A DNA stretch of 64,000 nt from Achromobacter seleniivolatilans (GTDB lineage: Bacteria > Pseudomonadota > Gammaproteobacteria > Burkholderiales > Burkholderiaceae_B). Positions 26,901 through 35,322 of this stretch are shown piece after piece. Each line of letters opens with the position of its first letter. Position 1 is the first letter of the stretch. Below the pieces are notes generated by a model, which worked only from the letters and a program-made list of their open reading frames with translations, made no database searches and was not told where the DNA came from. The position numbers and the translations under genes are program-made. The stretch lies in NCBI RefSeq assembly GCF_030864005.1, contig NZ_CP132976.1, positions 6,200,001 through 6,264,000 on the forward strand. Reading direction: 5' to 3'.

Positions 26901-27405
26901 GCTGGTATCGCTTGGGGTGCCGTTGACCTGGAAGGACGATGACGCGGCTCGTGCGCAATATTCGATTGCGCCGTTGAGTCTGCCCTGGCTGCCTGATGAT
27001 CTTTACCTGTCGTGGCTGCAACAAGGCGCCGACGTATCCGATCGCTCCTTCAACATAATTCGTATCGATCATGTCGACCAAAGCGACGCTTTGCCTTTGA
27101 CCATCATGTTGCAGCAGGGGAAAACAGAGAAGGTTCGTATGCTGCTTGAATATGATGCAGGCCTTTATCGCACTCCAGAGCGTTGCGGGATGGCGGTAGC
27201 AGATATGCTGGCCTGGCTATTGGAACAGGACGGACCCGTTGGTCCGCTCGGCGCGCGAGCGTTGGTCCAGGTTCTGGAGCGAGCCGCTGTTGCCCCGGCA
27301 TGCGATCTGGAGCAATGGGCGCGCATGTCGCCTCATCGTCATAGCTCTGCCCAGGCGTTGGCGCGGCAGGCCAATGTGAGGCTGGCGCCCGCTACGGCAA
27401 AGTAG
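23911..27405 (+). CDS. giant secreted ankyrin-repeat protein with duplicated module
   Basis: The 1164-residue protein starts at GTG 23911 with AGGAGA upstream and has a signal peptide (LALICLCILPGAAVA). A TPR-like section (LNDYGFWLAKTGELLEAESVL) matches the previous gene. Two successive copies of the ankyrin module of the previous gene follow (about 205-690 and 690-1150). Each ends with APLSLPWLPDxLY and an xDPxxCGRAVADSLAWQL-like block. The protein thus looks like an internal duplication of the same unit. It lies 124 bases after its paralogue, probably co-transcribed. Confidence 0.8.
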   Translation: MRLFRAAALALICLCILPGAAVAVETNQAVSLGAQNLTAEFLALHRTARNIPSGSKARFDAAFTALRGFVMQHDYRAIDPGNVSPAVLTALNDYGFWLAKTGELLEAESVLNEVLRRNPERTVAYLNRADARWRLRERSRFGSGGYDFQVGLIRRYSVLAREDYRLYCSRRLASQQAIPVGTARRIGVVLDEPVLSAAACQPRLPLLVAVGAGNLDKVRALLAEGLDPDTIDANGNSALNLAVYARRLDMVHVLLAAGAKADSSAPGTPLLEAAMPRTGENRPYKDGYAIADALIAAGANPHGDKRFPSPLIFRHMDGFIDRQTLEYLFSKVTDLNLRDDLGRGRSLMHAATEHPKTLWLADVLLEKGADINATYRPYSQGEGVSFETPLLAALRAAAKSAEISRASYIESDGGIWNTYPMKRVVDFLLMRGADPSIGGSGDNGLDDALVLAVRTLRPQLLDQLVKAASNRQAPLNHRALSSLLSFWNKMQAREYDYKDGGKRNVQMSRLAALTEHLLRLGVSLTYVENATKEPFVAPLSLPWLPDELYGKLLKAGAHPDERSASSLRLSWVDPADAYPLVSMLQMQQNAKIEMLLDHNTGAFRDPASCGRAVADSLAWQLSMVRQPISPLAGRAIKHVLDRAERSDDCDLNATSVLGGYRGISASELLRRASVTLKSKPVGAKGQMQIFIAIQAGDVEALRAELSKGQDPNAVNEDGVLALNLAVRLDQLDSVRALLAAGANPNGGKNSEPPLELALLASAGTGSAKGRYAMADALIAGGASVDAVDKRGNPLLLSLLFNDIGADDNLRYLLANGADPNAQARFGEPVLHAVIRRKKFGLAELLLTKGADPNAAHRAGLYKSERFWDTPLLLALREGNRPALTPRAVYEIPKLVTFLLTHGADPAVGGYIGHGKPLGEGPARDGLNESLSQAVGFMQPELLSALVNAAVKPYEPLRPDSLSTLLARWNRLETLSAVDGNGSAWDGQRAAHRQMALQLVSLGVPLTWKDDDAARAQYSIAPLSLPWLPDDLYLSWLQQGADVSDRSFNIIRIDHVDQSDALPLTIMLQQGKTEKVRMLLEYDAGLYRTPERCGMAVADMLAWLLEQDGPVGPLGARALVQVLERAAVAPACDLEQWARMSPHRHSSAQALARQANVRLAPATAK

Positions 27406-27465
27406 GCGCATCAGGTCATGAAAGCGTTGAGACCAGCCGCAAACTGATACGTATAGGCAGGCGGA

Positions 27466-27900
27466 TCAGCTGATGTATGCCGGCCAGCCGGCCGCCATTA
27501 CACCCGCCGCCAGCAGCACACACAGGGGCGAATACACCCGCGTGTCCAATCGGGCGAAAGGTTCGTCGCCCAGGCGCTTGAAGAAACCCACATACCGGAA
27601 GTCGCCAATCGCCCGGCCCAGCAGGGCGAGCGCCACTGCGGCTCCTGCCCAGCGCAGCCAGGCTGGCGCTGCGCCGCCCGTGCCGAGCAAACCCGCGTTG
27701 ACCGCCACCAGGGCGGCGAACGCCATCAATGCCAAGCCCACGACAAACGTACCCACTGCCGATGGCCGGAACAGGGGCTTGCCGTTCTTGATGGGCAGGG
27801 CCGCCTGATGGGCCAGCCTGCCTCCCAGCGCCCAATACATATGCCAAAGCGACAACACAACAAACACAGCGCTCGTCAATGCGGCAATGATGGCTTGCAT
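27466..27900 (-). CDS. DUF3995-family integral membrane protein
   Basis: The 144-residue protein has four membrane helices. It begins with a helix containing SxWHMYWALGG, which is characteristic of DUF3995, and includes RAIGDFRYVGFFKR with PFARLDTRVYSPLC near the end. Function is unknown. It follows the cyo operon in the same direction but is separated from it by a strong terminator at 27993, so it is likely its own unit. Confidence 0.8.
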   Translation of the reverse strand: MQAIIAALTSAVFVVLSLWHMYWALGGRLAHQAALPIKNGKPLFRPSAVGTFVVGLALMAFAALVAVNAGLLGTGGAAPAWLRWAGAAVALALLGRAIGDFRYVGFFKRLGDEPFARLDTRVYSPLCVLLAAGVMAAGWPAYIS

Positions 27901-27992
27901 GGTGACTCCGGAGAAGGGGGCGGAGTGATTGTGCCTGAAACCGTCATTGGCCGTTTGTGTCGACCGGATAGAAGGGGGGGCTGCGGGCTGAC

Positions 27993-28019
27993 AAAAAAAC
28001 AGGCGCCCGAGGGCGCCTG
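27993..28019 (-). terminator. intrinsic terminator of the cyoABCD operon
   Basis: On the minus strand CAGGCGCCC and GGGCGCCTG form a perfect nine-base stem followed by seven T, about 28 bases past the cyoD stop. Confidence 0.9.
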
Positions 28020-28046
28020 CGATGAAGCATCAACGGCAAGCCGTTC

Positions 28047-28397
28047 TTACATGGCGTGGCCCATGTTGACGTTCATGTTGTACAGCACCCATGCCGAACC
28101 GCCGACGATGATGGCGATGATCAGCACGGTGAAGACGAACGCGGCCAGATTGTCGCGTGCCGACTTCGAGGCGCCCATGTGCAGGAAGTACACCAGTTGC
28201 ACCAGCAACTGGAGCACGCACAAAGCGACCACGCCGACGATGGTGATGGTGTGGGACAGTGCACCGTGCATCACCAGGCCGAACGAGCCGAAGGTGAGCA
28301 GCAGCGAGAGCACGAAACCGATGATGTAGGACTTCAGGCTGCCGTGGTCGGCGGCGTGATCGTCGTGGCCGTGTGCGGCCGCAGCGGAGTGCGACAT
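28047..28397 (-). CDS. cyoD: cytochrome bo3 ubiquinol oxidase subunit IV
   Basis: The 116-residue protein has a histidine-rich N-terminus and three membrane helices (SYIIGFVLSLLLTFGSF, then IVGVVALCVLQLLVQLVYFLHM, then FTVLIIAIIVGGSAWVLYNMN), the pattern of CyoD. It is an accessory subunit for oxidase assembly. The ATG at 28397 shares a base with the cyoC stop (TGATG); a longer frame exists upstream but is unsupported. Confidence 0.95.
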   Translation of the reverse strand: MSHSAAAAHGHDDHAADHGSLKSYIIGFVLSLLLTFGSFGLVMHGALSHTITIVGVVALCVLQLLVQLVYFLHMGASKSARDNLAAFVFTVLIIAIIVGGSAWVLYNMNVNMGHAM

Positions 28398-29011
28398 CAG
28401 ATGGCTCCCATAAGATAGACGAAGGTAAAGACGCAGATCCAGACGATGTCCAGGAAGTGCCAGAACAGGCTCAGGCACGCCAGACGACGCTTGTTGATCG
28501 AGTCCAGGCCATGGCGGCGGATCATGTCCAGCAGCACGATGATCCAGATCAGGCCGAAGGTGACGTGCAGGCCGTGCGTGCCGATCAGCGTGAAGAACGC
28601 GGACAGGTATGCACTGCGGCCCGGACCGGCGCCTTCAGTGATCAGGTGATGGAATTCCCAGACTTCCATCGCGATAAAGCCCGCGCCGAACAGGAACGTG
28701 ACCATCAACCAGCCCATTGCGCGGGACTTGTTGTTGGCGTGGACGTTCAGGTTGGCCATGCCGAACGTGAAGCTGGAGAACAACAGCAACAGCGTTTCGA
28801 CCAGCACGAACTTCAGATCGAACAGTTCTTTGCCCGTCGGGCCGCCCGCGGTGGCGTTGGACAACACCGCGAACGTGGCGAACAGCACCGAAAAGATCAG
28901 CAAGTCGCTCATCAGATAGACCCAGAAACCGAAAACGGTTTTGGATCCATCGTCGTGATGCGCGTGATCGTCGTGACCCGCGTGGGGGTGAGTGGCTACG
29001 GCTTGAATCAT
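28397..29011 (-). CDS. cyoC: cytochrome bo3 ubiquinol oxidase subunit III
   Basis: The 204-residue protein has five membrane helices and the CyoC signatures [21 protein letters not shown] and [14 protein letters not shown]. It supports the structure of the haem-copper oxidase. It starts three bases after cyoB and is coupled to cyoD. Confidence 0.97.
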   Translation of the reverse strand: MIQAVATHPHAGHDDHAHHDDGSKTVFGFWVYLMSDLLIFSVLFATFAVLSNATAGGPTGKELFDLKFVLVETLLLLFSSFTFGMANLNVHANNKSRAMGWLMVTFLFGAGFIAMEVWEFHHLITEGAGPGRSAYLSAFFTLIGTHGLHVTFGLIWIIVLLDMIRRHGLDSINKRRLACLSLFWHFLDIVWICVFTFVYLMGAI

Positions 29012-29014
29012 GGC

Positions 29015-30991
29015 TCAGGCGGCCTTTTGCATTTTGTCAAAGTGAGCGTTTTCGATACGTTCGACTTCCGCGGCCGGGACCCAGTAGTCGACGTCGCGGT
29101 CATAGGCGCGAGCAATGAACGAACCGATCATGCCAACGAAACCGACGATGGCCAGCCACCAGATGTGCCAGATCAAGGCAAAGCACATGACCAGGCCAAA
29201 GGCGCCGATATACACGCCCGCACCGGTGTTACGCGGCATGTGGATGTCTTCGTACTTGGCGGGGCGCTTGTAGGCCTTGCCGCTTTGCTTGTCTTCCCAG
29301 AACTGGTCCAGTTCATCAACGTGAGGAACGTGGGCGAAGTTGTAGAAAGGAGCGGGCGACGAAATCGACCATTCCAGGGTGCGGCCATCCCAAGGATCGC
29401 CAGTGACGTCCTGGTTTTGCTTGCGCTGGCGAACCGACACGAACACTTGTTGCAGCAGGAACCAGATACCCAGCATGATCAGCGCGGCGCCAGCCAGTGC
29501 GACCAGCAGGTACGGTTGCCATTCGGGGTTGTCGTAGTGGTTCAGACGACGCGTCATGCCCTTGAAGCCCAGGATGTACAGGGGCATGAAGGCCATGAAG
29601 AAACCAACGAACCAGCAGTAGAACGAGTAGCGGCCCAGACGCTCATTCAGCGTGAAGCCGAAAGCCTTGGGGAACCAGTACGTCATGCCAGCGATACAAC
29701 CGAACACCACGCCACCGATGATGGTGTTGTGGAAGTGGGCGATCAGGAACAAGCTGTTGTGCAGCACGAAGGACACGCCGGGGATGGCCAGCATCACGCC
29801 GGTCATGCCGCCGATAACGAAGACGATCATGAAGCCCAGCGTCCACAGCACCGGCGTCGTGATGCGCAGGCGGCCGCGGTAGATGGTGAACAGCCAGTTG
29901 AAGATCTTGGCCCCGGTCGGGATCGAGATAATCATTGTCGCTATGCCGAAGAAGGCATTGACGTTGGCTCCCGCACCCATGGTGAAGAAGTGATGCAGCC
30001 AGACCAGGAACGACAGCACGCCAATGGCGGCCGTGGCGTAAACCATGGACTTGTAGCCAAACAGGGTCTTGCGGGCAAAAGTGGCAACCACTTCGGAATA
30101 CACGCCAAACGCCGGCAGCACCAGAATGTAGACCTCGGGGTGGCCCCAGATCCAGATCAGGTTCACGTACATCATGACGTTGCCGCCCATGTCGTTCGTG
30201 AAGAAGTGCGTGCCCAGGTAGCGGTCCATGGTCAGCAGCGCAAGCGTTGCGGCCAGAACAGGGAAGGCGGCAACGATCAGCACGTTGGTGACCAGCGAGG
30301 TCCACGTGAAAATCGGCATCTTCATCAGGCTCATGCCCGGTGCGCGCATGCGCAGGATGGTCACGATGAAGTTGATACCGCTAAGTGTTGTTCCCAACCC
30401 GGATATCTGCAGCGCCCAGATGTAGTAGTCCACCCCGACGCTTGGGCTGTAATCAAGCCCGGACAGCGGCGGATAGGCCAGCCAGCCGGTCGCGGCGAAT
30501 TCGCCCACGAACAGCGAGACCATCATCAGGACGACGCCAGCGCCGAACAACCAGAAGCTCAGCGAGTTCAGGAACGGGTAGGCCACGTCGCGGGCGCCGA
30601 TTTGCAGCGGCACCACGATGTTCATCAGCCCGGTAATGAAGGGCATCGCCATGAAGAAAATCATGATGACGCCGTGGGCGGTGAAAATCTGGTCGTAGTG
30701 GTGCGGTGGCAGGAACCCGGCGGAGTCCGCCGACGCCACAGCCAGTTGGGTACGCATCATGATGGCGTCGGCAAAGCCGCGCAGCAGCATGATCAGGGCG
30801 ACGATGATGTACATCACGCCAATGCGCTTGTGGTCGACCGAGGTCAGCCATTCCGTCCAAAGGTACTTCCACTTACCGAAGTAAGTGACCGCGCCGAAGA
30901 CCGCTAGGCCTCCCAGGCACACGGCGGCCAGCGTAATCATGACGATAGGTTCATGATACGGAATGGCCTCGAGGGTGAGTTTCCCGAGCAT
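29015..30991 (-). CDS. cyoB: cytochrome bo3 ubiquinol oxidase subunit I
   Basis: The 658-residue catalytic subunit carries the low-spin haem and haem-copper centre and pumps protons while reducing O2. The ubiquinol-site residues recognised in E. coli CyoB (R71, D75, H98, Q101) are kept in [11 protein letters not shown] and [32 protein letters not shown] contains the Cu-B and cross-linked His-Tyr region. It lies two bases after cyoA. Confidence 0.98.
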   Translation of the reverse strand: MLGKLTLEAIPYHEPIVMITLAAVCLGGLAVFGAVTYFGKWKYLWTEWLTSVDHKRIGVMYIIVALIMLLRGFADAIMMRTQLAVASADSAGFLPPHHYDQIFTAHGVIMIFFMAMPFITGLMNIVVPLQIGARDVAYPFLNSLSFWLFGAGVVLMMVSLFVGEFAATGWLAYPPLSGLDYSPSVGVDYYIWALQISGLGTTLSGINFIVTILRMRAPGMSLMKMPIFTWTSLVTNVLIVAAFPVLAATLALLTMDRYLGTHFFTNDMGGNVMMYVNLIWIWGHPEVYILVLPAFGVYSEVVATFARKTLFGYKSMVYATAAIGVLSFLVWLHHFFTMGAGANVNAFFGIATMIISIPTGAKIFNWLFTIYRGRLRITTPVLWTLGFMIVFVIGGMTGVMLAIPGVSFVLHNSLFLIAHFHNTIIGGVVFGCIAGMTYWFPKAFGFTLNERLGRYSFYCWFVGFFMAFMPLYILGFKGMTRRLNHYDNPEWQPYLLVALAGAALIMLGIWFLLQQVFVSVRQRKQNQDVTGDPWDGRTLEWSISSPAPFYNFAHVPHVDELDQFWEDKQSGKAYKRPAKYEDIHMPRNTGAGVYIGAFGLVMCFALIWHIWWLAIVGFVGMIGSFIARAYDRDVDYWVPAAEVERIENAHFDKMQKAA

Positions 30992-30993
30992 TG

Positions 30994-31902
30994 TTAGTTA
31001 ATTCCTGCGATCAGATTGTTCGACGTGGGAGTGCACGTGGAGGAGTCCACGCCGGCCATCTTGGACATGGTGCTGCCCAGGATGAAATCAAACATGGCGG
31101 GAGGCGCCGACGAGTACTTGGCGACCGGGTTGCGCTCGCTGCGCTTGGTCAGCTCTGCGTAGGTCTCGGGGGTCAGCGCCGTGGGGGAAGCCTTGGCTTC
31201 CTTGATCCAGTTGTCGAACCCTTCTTGCGTCGTTGCGATGGCCTTGAAGCGCATGCCGGAGAAGCCAGCGCCGCTGTAGTTGGCCGAGATGCCCGCATAG
31301 GTGCCGGCTTCCGTCGCATTCAGGTGCAACTTCGTTTCCATGCCAGCCATCGAGTAGATCTGGCTACCCAATTGCGGAATGAAGAACGAGTTCATGACCG
31401 ATGCCGACGTGATCCGGAAGTTGACCGGAACGTCCACGGGGAACGCGATCTCGTTGACCGTTGCGATGTCGTATTCGGGATAGATGAACAGCCACTTCCA
31501 ATCCAGCGAAACCACCTCGATGGTGACCGGCTTGTGTTCGGAAACGAGCGGCTTGTAGGGGTCCAGCGCGTGCGTGGAGCGCCAGGTGATCACGGCAAGA
31601 ATCGCCACGATGATACAAGGAACGGTCCAGACCACGACTTCGATTGCCGTAGAGTGGGCCCACTTGGGCTGGTAGTCAGCTTTGGTATTGGATGCGCGGT
31701 ATTTCCACGCAAATGCCACGATCATGAACAGTACTGGAATCACAACGATGAGCATCAGCCCCGTCGCCGTGAACAGCAAAGTCTTTTCCTGGGCGCCAAT
31801 ATCTCCCTTGGGAGAGAGAATTTCCATGTTGCAGCCGCCAAGCAGCATGACCGCGCCGACGCCAAAAATGCGCGTTAGGGTCGCAAGGAGGGGGTGTTTC
31901 AC
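30994..31902 (-). CDS. cyoA: cytochrome bo3 ubiquinol oxidase subunit II (lipoprotein)
   Basis: The 302-residue protein begins at GTG 31902. The signal ([20 protein letters not shown]) ends in lipobox LGGC, as in E. coli CyoA, followed by two membrane helices and a cupredoxin domain ([22 protein letters not shown]). The CuA ligands are absent, consistent with a quinol oxidase. The frame is open to 32019, but that extension puts a cysteine-rich unrelated segment before the signal. First gene of cyoABCD. Confidence 0.95.
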   Translation of the reverse strand: MKHPLLATLTRIFGVGAVMLLGGCNMEILSPKGDIGAQEKTLLFTATGLMLIVVIPVLFMIVAFAWKYRASNTKADYQPKWAHSTAIEVVVWTVPCIIVAILAVITWRSTHALDPYKPLVSEHKPVTIEVVSLDWKWLFIYPEYDIATVNEIAFPVDVPVNFRITSASVMNSFFIPQLGSQIYSMAGMETKLHLNATEAGTYAGISANYSGAGFSGMRFKAIATTQEGFDNWIKEAKASPTALTPETYAELTKRSERNPVAKYSSAPPAMFDFILGSTMSKMAGVDSSTCTPTSNNLIAGIN

Positions 31903-31930
31903 GTACAGCCTTGGATGGATGGTTGGAAAT

Positions 31931-31967
31931 GCTGCAAAGCAGCAGACTGGAATGCTGCTAGGCAGCA
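31931..31967. repeat. two short inverted repeats in the cyoA upstream region
   Basis: GCTGC-AAA-GCAGC (31931-31943) and TGCTGC-TAG-GCAGCA (31953-31967) are perfect small palindromes with centres 23 bases apart, 30-65 bases upstream of the cyoA start. They could be leader hairpins or two half-occupied operator sites. Confidence 0.4.
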
Positions 31968-31984
31968 ACGTCCATCCTATCGGC

Positions 31985-31998
31985 TTGATATTGGTCAA
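31985..31998 (-). promoter_or_regulatory. FNR/ANR box upstream of cyoA
   Basis: TTGATATTGGTCAA matches the FNR/ANR consensus TTGAT-N4-ATCAA with one mismatch. It is 83 bases upstream of the cyoA start, a sensible position for oxygen-dependent control of a terminal oxidase. Confidence 0.6.
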
Positions 31999-32099
31999 GC
32001 ATGCGACGAAAGGTCGCATTGCCTGGAAGGAATCAGCCCCCAGTGGAGCAGATTCAGGGTTTTCCTAGGGGAGCAGATGCCCCGGGGAAGAGATCAGGG

Positions 32100-32158
32100 G
32101 TGCGACGATATGTCGCACCCGCACATGGGGTGTTGTAAAGATGTGTCGCACCCGCACA
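32100..32158. promoter_or_regulatory. candidate RegA operator upstream of cyoA
   Basis: GTGCGAC-GATAT-GTCGCAC (32100-32118) is a perfect inverted repeat containing GCGAC-N5-GTCGC, like the inverted GCGNC/GNCGC sites described for PrrA/RegA-type regulators. TGTCGCACCCGCACA occurs at 32111-32125 and again at 32144-32158, 33 bases apart, about three helical turns. It lies between regA and cyoA. Confidence 0.55.
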
Positions 32159-32160
32159 AA

Positions 32161-32721
32161 TCAATCGACAAGCACTTCGCGTTCCGGCCCCGGTTTTTTT
32201 GCCAGCTTGCGCTGCAAAGAGCGCCGGTGCATGCCCAACAGGCGTGCCGCCGCGGAAACATTGCCGCCAGTCTCGTGCAGAGCCTGGTGAATGTGCTCCC
32301 ATTCTAGGCGGTGCAACGGCGTCATGGTCGTTTCGATGGTAACGGATTCTGGCTTGACCAAGCCGAGAGTGCGCAGGATCATCGGCGCGGTCGCGGGTTT
32401 GGGCAGATAGTCGTCTGCGCCCCGCTTGATGGCCTCGACGGCGGTGGCCACGCTGGCATACCCGGTCACCAGCAGAATCCGCATGTCAGCACGCAGGGCG
32501 CGCAGGGGACGGATCAAGGTCAGCCCGGAGTCCTCGCCCAGCCGCAGGTCCACCAGCGCAAAGGCAGGGCGGATTTCTTCGGCGACACGCAAGGCTTCGG
32601 CGATGCCCGTGGCGGTTCGGGTTTCCAGGCCACGGCGCGACAGGCTGCGCTGCAAGGTGCGCACATACAGTTCGTCGTCGTCGATCAACAGGCCAAGGTC
32701 GGTAGGATTCATCACATTCAA
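32161..32721 (-). CDS. regA: response regulator of the RegA/PrrA/ActR (redox) family
   Basis: The 186-residue protein has a receiver domain with phospho-acceptor D58 (ALVDLRLGEDSG), the acidic pocket DDD near residue 14 and K in YLPKP. A Fis-type helix-turn-helix follows (EWEHIHQALHETGGNVSAAARLLGMHRRSLQRKLAKK), nearly the universal RegA C-terminus as I know it. RegA-type regulators control terminal oxidases and redox metabolism. Its start overlaps the regB stop (ATGA), so the two are co-translated. The stop is 259 bases upstream of cyoA. Confidence 0.92.
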   Translation of the reverse strand: MNVMNPTDLGLLIDDDELYVRTLQRSLSRRGLETRTATGIAEALRVAEEIRPAFALVDLRLGEDSGLTLIRPLRALRADMRILLVTGYASVATAVEAIKRGADDYLPKPATAPMILRTLGLVKPESVTIETTMTPLHRLEWEHIHQALHETGGNVSAAARLLGMHRRSLQRKLAKKPGPEREVLVD

Positions 32722-33920
32722 GTTCCGGGGGTGCCCAGGGGCAGGTAGAAGCGGATGCGGGTGCCTCCCCCAACGGCGGCAGTCATGGTCATTTCGCCTC
32801 CTAGTTGTTCAACCGTGGCGTGCGACAGGGCCAGGCCTACGCCCAGTCCTCCCGGTTTGCCACTATTGAACAGGCTGGTCACGGGGAGCAGGGTCTGGTC
32901 GGGGTCAAAGCCCCGCCCGTAGTCCCGGACTTCGCCGCGCAAGGCGCCATAGCCATATTCCAGATGCAGGTCCACGCGGGGGGCCTCGGCAGCTTCGCCG
33001 GCGTCCGCCGCGTTATTCAATAGTGCTTGCAGTAAATGGGCGATGGCTGGATCGACCCGCAGGCTGGTCGGCAGCGTGCCCGAGCGTTGCAGGTCTATCG
33101 TGGGCCGGATCAGGCGCCATTGCCCCACCACGCGTACCAGATCCACTGCCGTTGGGACCGCCAGATTGCGGATGCGTTCCCGGCACAGCGCCAGCAATTG
33201 CACCAGCGTGGCGACGTCCTCGCGCAGGTCGTCGTCCTTGACCTCGGCGGCGATCTCGTCGGTGAGCAGGGTCATGGTGGCCAGCGGGGTATTCAGTTCA
33301 TGGGCCATCGCCGCCGCGTGGGTCGCAAGGGCGACGATGCCTTCGTTGCGGGTGAAGCGTTCGCGCAGGCGGGCCAGTTCGCGTTCGCGGGCGCGCAAGT
33401 CGGAGGCCAGGCGGGTGGAAAACACCAGCACGACCACGACCGAAATCAGGAAGTTGGCGCCCAGGCCCCACAACAGCAGGGAATGAGTGTCCACGTCGCC
33501 TTGCAGCGGATGCCCGAAAATGGCGGCCGCGGCATAGCCGGAAATGCCCGCCACGGCTGCTGCCAGGGCCCAGTTGCGCGGCAGCGCCAGCGCCGCCAGC
33601 GCGGTCAGGATCAGGAACATCATGCCGAACGGATTGCTGATGCCGCCGCTCCAGCCCACCATCCAGGCAAGCACCGCCATATCCACGAACAAGTGGCCGA
33701 AGGCGGTCGCGTGGGATAAGTCGCGGCTGCGGCGCAGGCGCAGGCTGGCGTAGGTGTTGAATCCGATCAGCACGCCGACGCCAATCCACAATGGCTCAAG
33801 CGGCAAGGCAAGGCCCAGCACGCTGCTGGCGAGCAGGATGGTGGCGGCTTGGCCTGCTATGGCAAGCCAGCGCAGGCTGCAAAGGGTACGCAGGAATGAA
33901 AAGGCGGAACTACCGGGCAT
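32718..33920 (-). CDS. regB: redox sensor histidine kinase of the RegB/PrrB family
   Basis: The 400-residue protein has six membrane helices, the ubiquinone-binding loop GGISNPF at 92-98, the H-box AAMAHELNTPLATM with H207, and an ATPase domain (DYGRGFDP, GGLGVGLALSHATVEQLGG). C246 lies 39 residues after H207, closely like RegB C265 after H225, the redox-active cysteine. It thus should sense quinone pool and redox state and phosphorylate RegA. A perfect GC palindrome lies just upstream of its start. Confidence 0.9.
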   Translation of the reverse strand: MPGSSAFSFLRTLCSLRWLAIAGQAATILLASSVLGLALPLEPLWIGVGVLIGFNTYASLRLRRSRDLSHATAFGHLFVDMAVLAWMVGWSGGISNPFGMMFLILTALAALALPRNWALAAAVAGISGYAAAAIFGHPLQGDVDTHSLLLWGLGANFLISVVVVLVFSTRLASDLRARERELARLRERFTRNEGIVALATHAAAMAHELNTPLATMTLLTDEIAAEVKDDDLREDVATLVQLLALCRERIRNLAVPTAVDLVRVVGQWRLIRPTIDLQRSGTLPTSLRVDPAIAHLLQALLNNAADAGEAAEAPRVDLHLEYGYGALRGEVRDYGRGFDPDQTLLPVTSLFNSGKPGGLGVGLALSHATVEQLGGEMTMTAAVGGGTRIRFYLPLGTPGT

Positions 33921-33936
33921 ATCCAGACACAGAGTT

Positions 33937-33954
33937 GCCGGCGGGCCCGCCGGC
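33937..33954. repeat. perfect 18-bp GC palindrome upstream of regB
   Basis: GCCGGCGGGCCCGCCGGC lies 17 bases upstream of the regB start codon, within the presumed leader. It could form a hairpin near the ribosome site, where no Shine-Dalgarno sequence is visible. Confidence 0.4.
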
Positions 33955-34117
33955 GGGTCAAGCGCCCGGCGGCGCGGAACGCAGGCATCCGAGGCGCGGC
34001 GGGAGACGCCGGCTGCGTCAGGCCCGGTCAGGCGCTGACTACGAATGTGCGGTCATTGTATGGTGATTCCAGACCACCCGCTGACACAAGGGATAAGAGT
34101 GCGTCCCTAATAATTAC

Positions 34118-34145
34118 CGGCGCCGGTGGTACTTACCGGGCCGGT
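34118..34145. terminator. possible terminator between the third DUF4148 gene and regB
   Basis: ACCGGC and GCCGGT arms (plus partial CCGG pairs) form a GC hairpin followed on the minus strand by AATTATT and on the plus strand by TTTT. It lies about 20 bases past the leftward gene stop at 34166. Confidence 0.35.
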
Positions 34146-34165
34146 TTTGCGCTGCGTCCATGCAA

Positions 34166-34525
34166 TCAATGGATATCAGACATGCCGCTGTGGGCCATGG
34201 CGGGGGGCGGGTAGTCTTCTTGATCAGACGCCATCTGGCCTTGGGCTTCGGCTTGTTGCAGCTCCTGCTGCACCTGGGCGCGGGATTCGGACTGGTTGGA
34301 GGCGATGGGGGGCGGATAGTCTTCCTGGCCGAAGGTGTACTGGCCATTGGCTTTGGCCTGCGCCAATTCTGCGGCGACCTGGGCGGACGTTTCCGAGGTT
34401 GGCGCGGGGTAGGTGACGCGCCAGTCTCCATACAGATCACGCTTGTATTGCGTGGTTTGGGCTTGAGCGGCCCCGGTTGCGGCTAGGCCGGCGCAAAGCA
34501 GTAAGGTCGTGGTGAGGGTCTTCAT
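34166..34525 (-). CDS. DUF4148-like secreted repeat protein
   Basis: The 119-residue protein has a signal peptide (MKTLTTTLLLCAGLAATGAAQA). Repeated units follow, made of SxAQVxxELxxAxAxGQ and a QEDYPPP motif that occurs twice, plus a variant WRVTYPAP. The helix part resembles DUF4148 proteins elsewhere in the window, but the aromatic segment differs (DYPPP rather than PNNVPFQGVYG). ATG 34525 has AGGAG upstream; an extension to 34660 is unsupported. Role unknown, probably periplasmic. Confidence 0.75.
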   Translation of the reverse strand: MKTLTTTLLLCAGLAATGAAQAQTTQYKRDLYGDWRVTYPAPTSETSAQVAAELAQAKANGQYTFGQEDYPPPIASNQSESRAQVQQELQQAEAQGQMASDQEDYPPPAMAHSGMSDIH

Positions 34526-34796
34526 GAAACGCTCCTGGCAATTAAAGCCTGCGGCCCAAACGGGGCCGCGCCGTCGTTCGCGATGCGGCGTGCGGACGAT
34601 TTCCTGGATGCGGGTATACATGGCCAGAAGCGCAAAACGGCACGCATCCGGTCTTTTCAATTCGACCGGAGACGTGCCGTGGTGTTGCAGGGAAATTGGA
34701 TTGGGAGCGATAAAGGTATTTCAGGCTTGAAGCAGAGGTGTCATTCGGCTGTCAAAGGGACACGTTCTGTTCAAGGCCGCCCGATCTGATTCCCGG

Positions 34797-35294
34797 CTAC
34801 TTCTTATGGGCATGGTCTGCGGCGGGCGCCGCCGAGGCATTTAGCGGGCGCGCGATGGCGTCGACGGGCACGCGGCGCTGTTGCTGCTTGGCGTCTTCGA
34901 CCACCAGCGTCAGCGCGATGTGATCGCCCGGCGTGATTTGACGGGCCAGGTCAATCAGCATGACGTGGTAGCCGCCGGGTTTGAGTTCGACCGCCTGGCC
35001 GGCGGGCAGGTCAATGCCCGGAACTTGCCGCATCTTCATGACGTTGTCCTGCATCGCCATCTCGTGAACTTCCACATGCTTGGCCGCGTCCGATTCCACG
35101 GCGACCAGACGGCCCGCTGCGGACGAGGTCAGGCGCATGAAAACGCCGGTGGCGTGCTGGTTGGGCACGGTGGCGCGCACCCAGGGTTCGTCGATTTTCA
35201 GCGTTGCGTCCTGCGCCACCGCAGCTTGGTTGAACAGCGCCAGTGCGCACACCGCGAAAGCGGCGGCCAGGGGCTTGATCGAAATCTTTTTCAT
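34797..35294 (-). CDS. periplasmic copper chaperone PCu(A)C
   Basis: The 165-residue protein has a signal peptide (to AVAQ) and the full copper site H77-x10-M88-x21-H110-x-M112, the canonical H(M)x10Mx21HxM motif. It delivers Cu(I) to the CuA centre of cytochrome c oxidase with SCO. It follows the SCO gene after 28 bases, in one operon. A histidine/lysine tail (DHAHKK) may add metal binding. Confidence 0.93.
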   Translation of the reverse strand: MKKISIKPLAAAFAVCALALFNQAAVAQDATLKIDEPWVRATVPNQHATGVFMRLTSSAAGRLVAVESDAAKHVEVHEMAMQDNVMKMRQVPGIDLPAGQAVELKPGGYHVMLIDLARQITPGDHIALTLVVEDAKQQQRRVPVDAIARPLNASAAPAADHAHKK

Positions 35295-35322
35295 CTTGGT
35301 GTCCTATGCGTGAATGGGGCAA

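Noticed and set aside
28373..30907. 844-codon open frame antisense to cyoB and cyoC
   Set aside because: It is a shadow of a GC-rich gene: low-complexity H/Q/R/D/E composition, no domain, and the opposite strand encodes unmistakable CyoB/CyoC.
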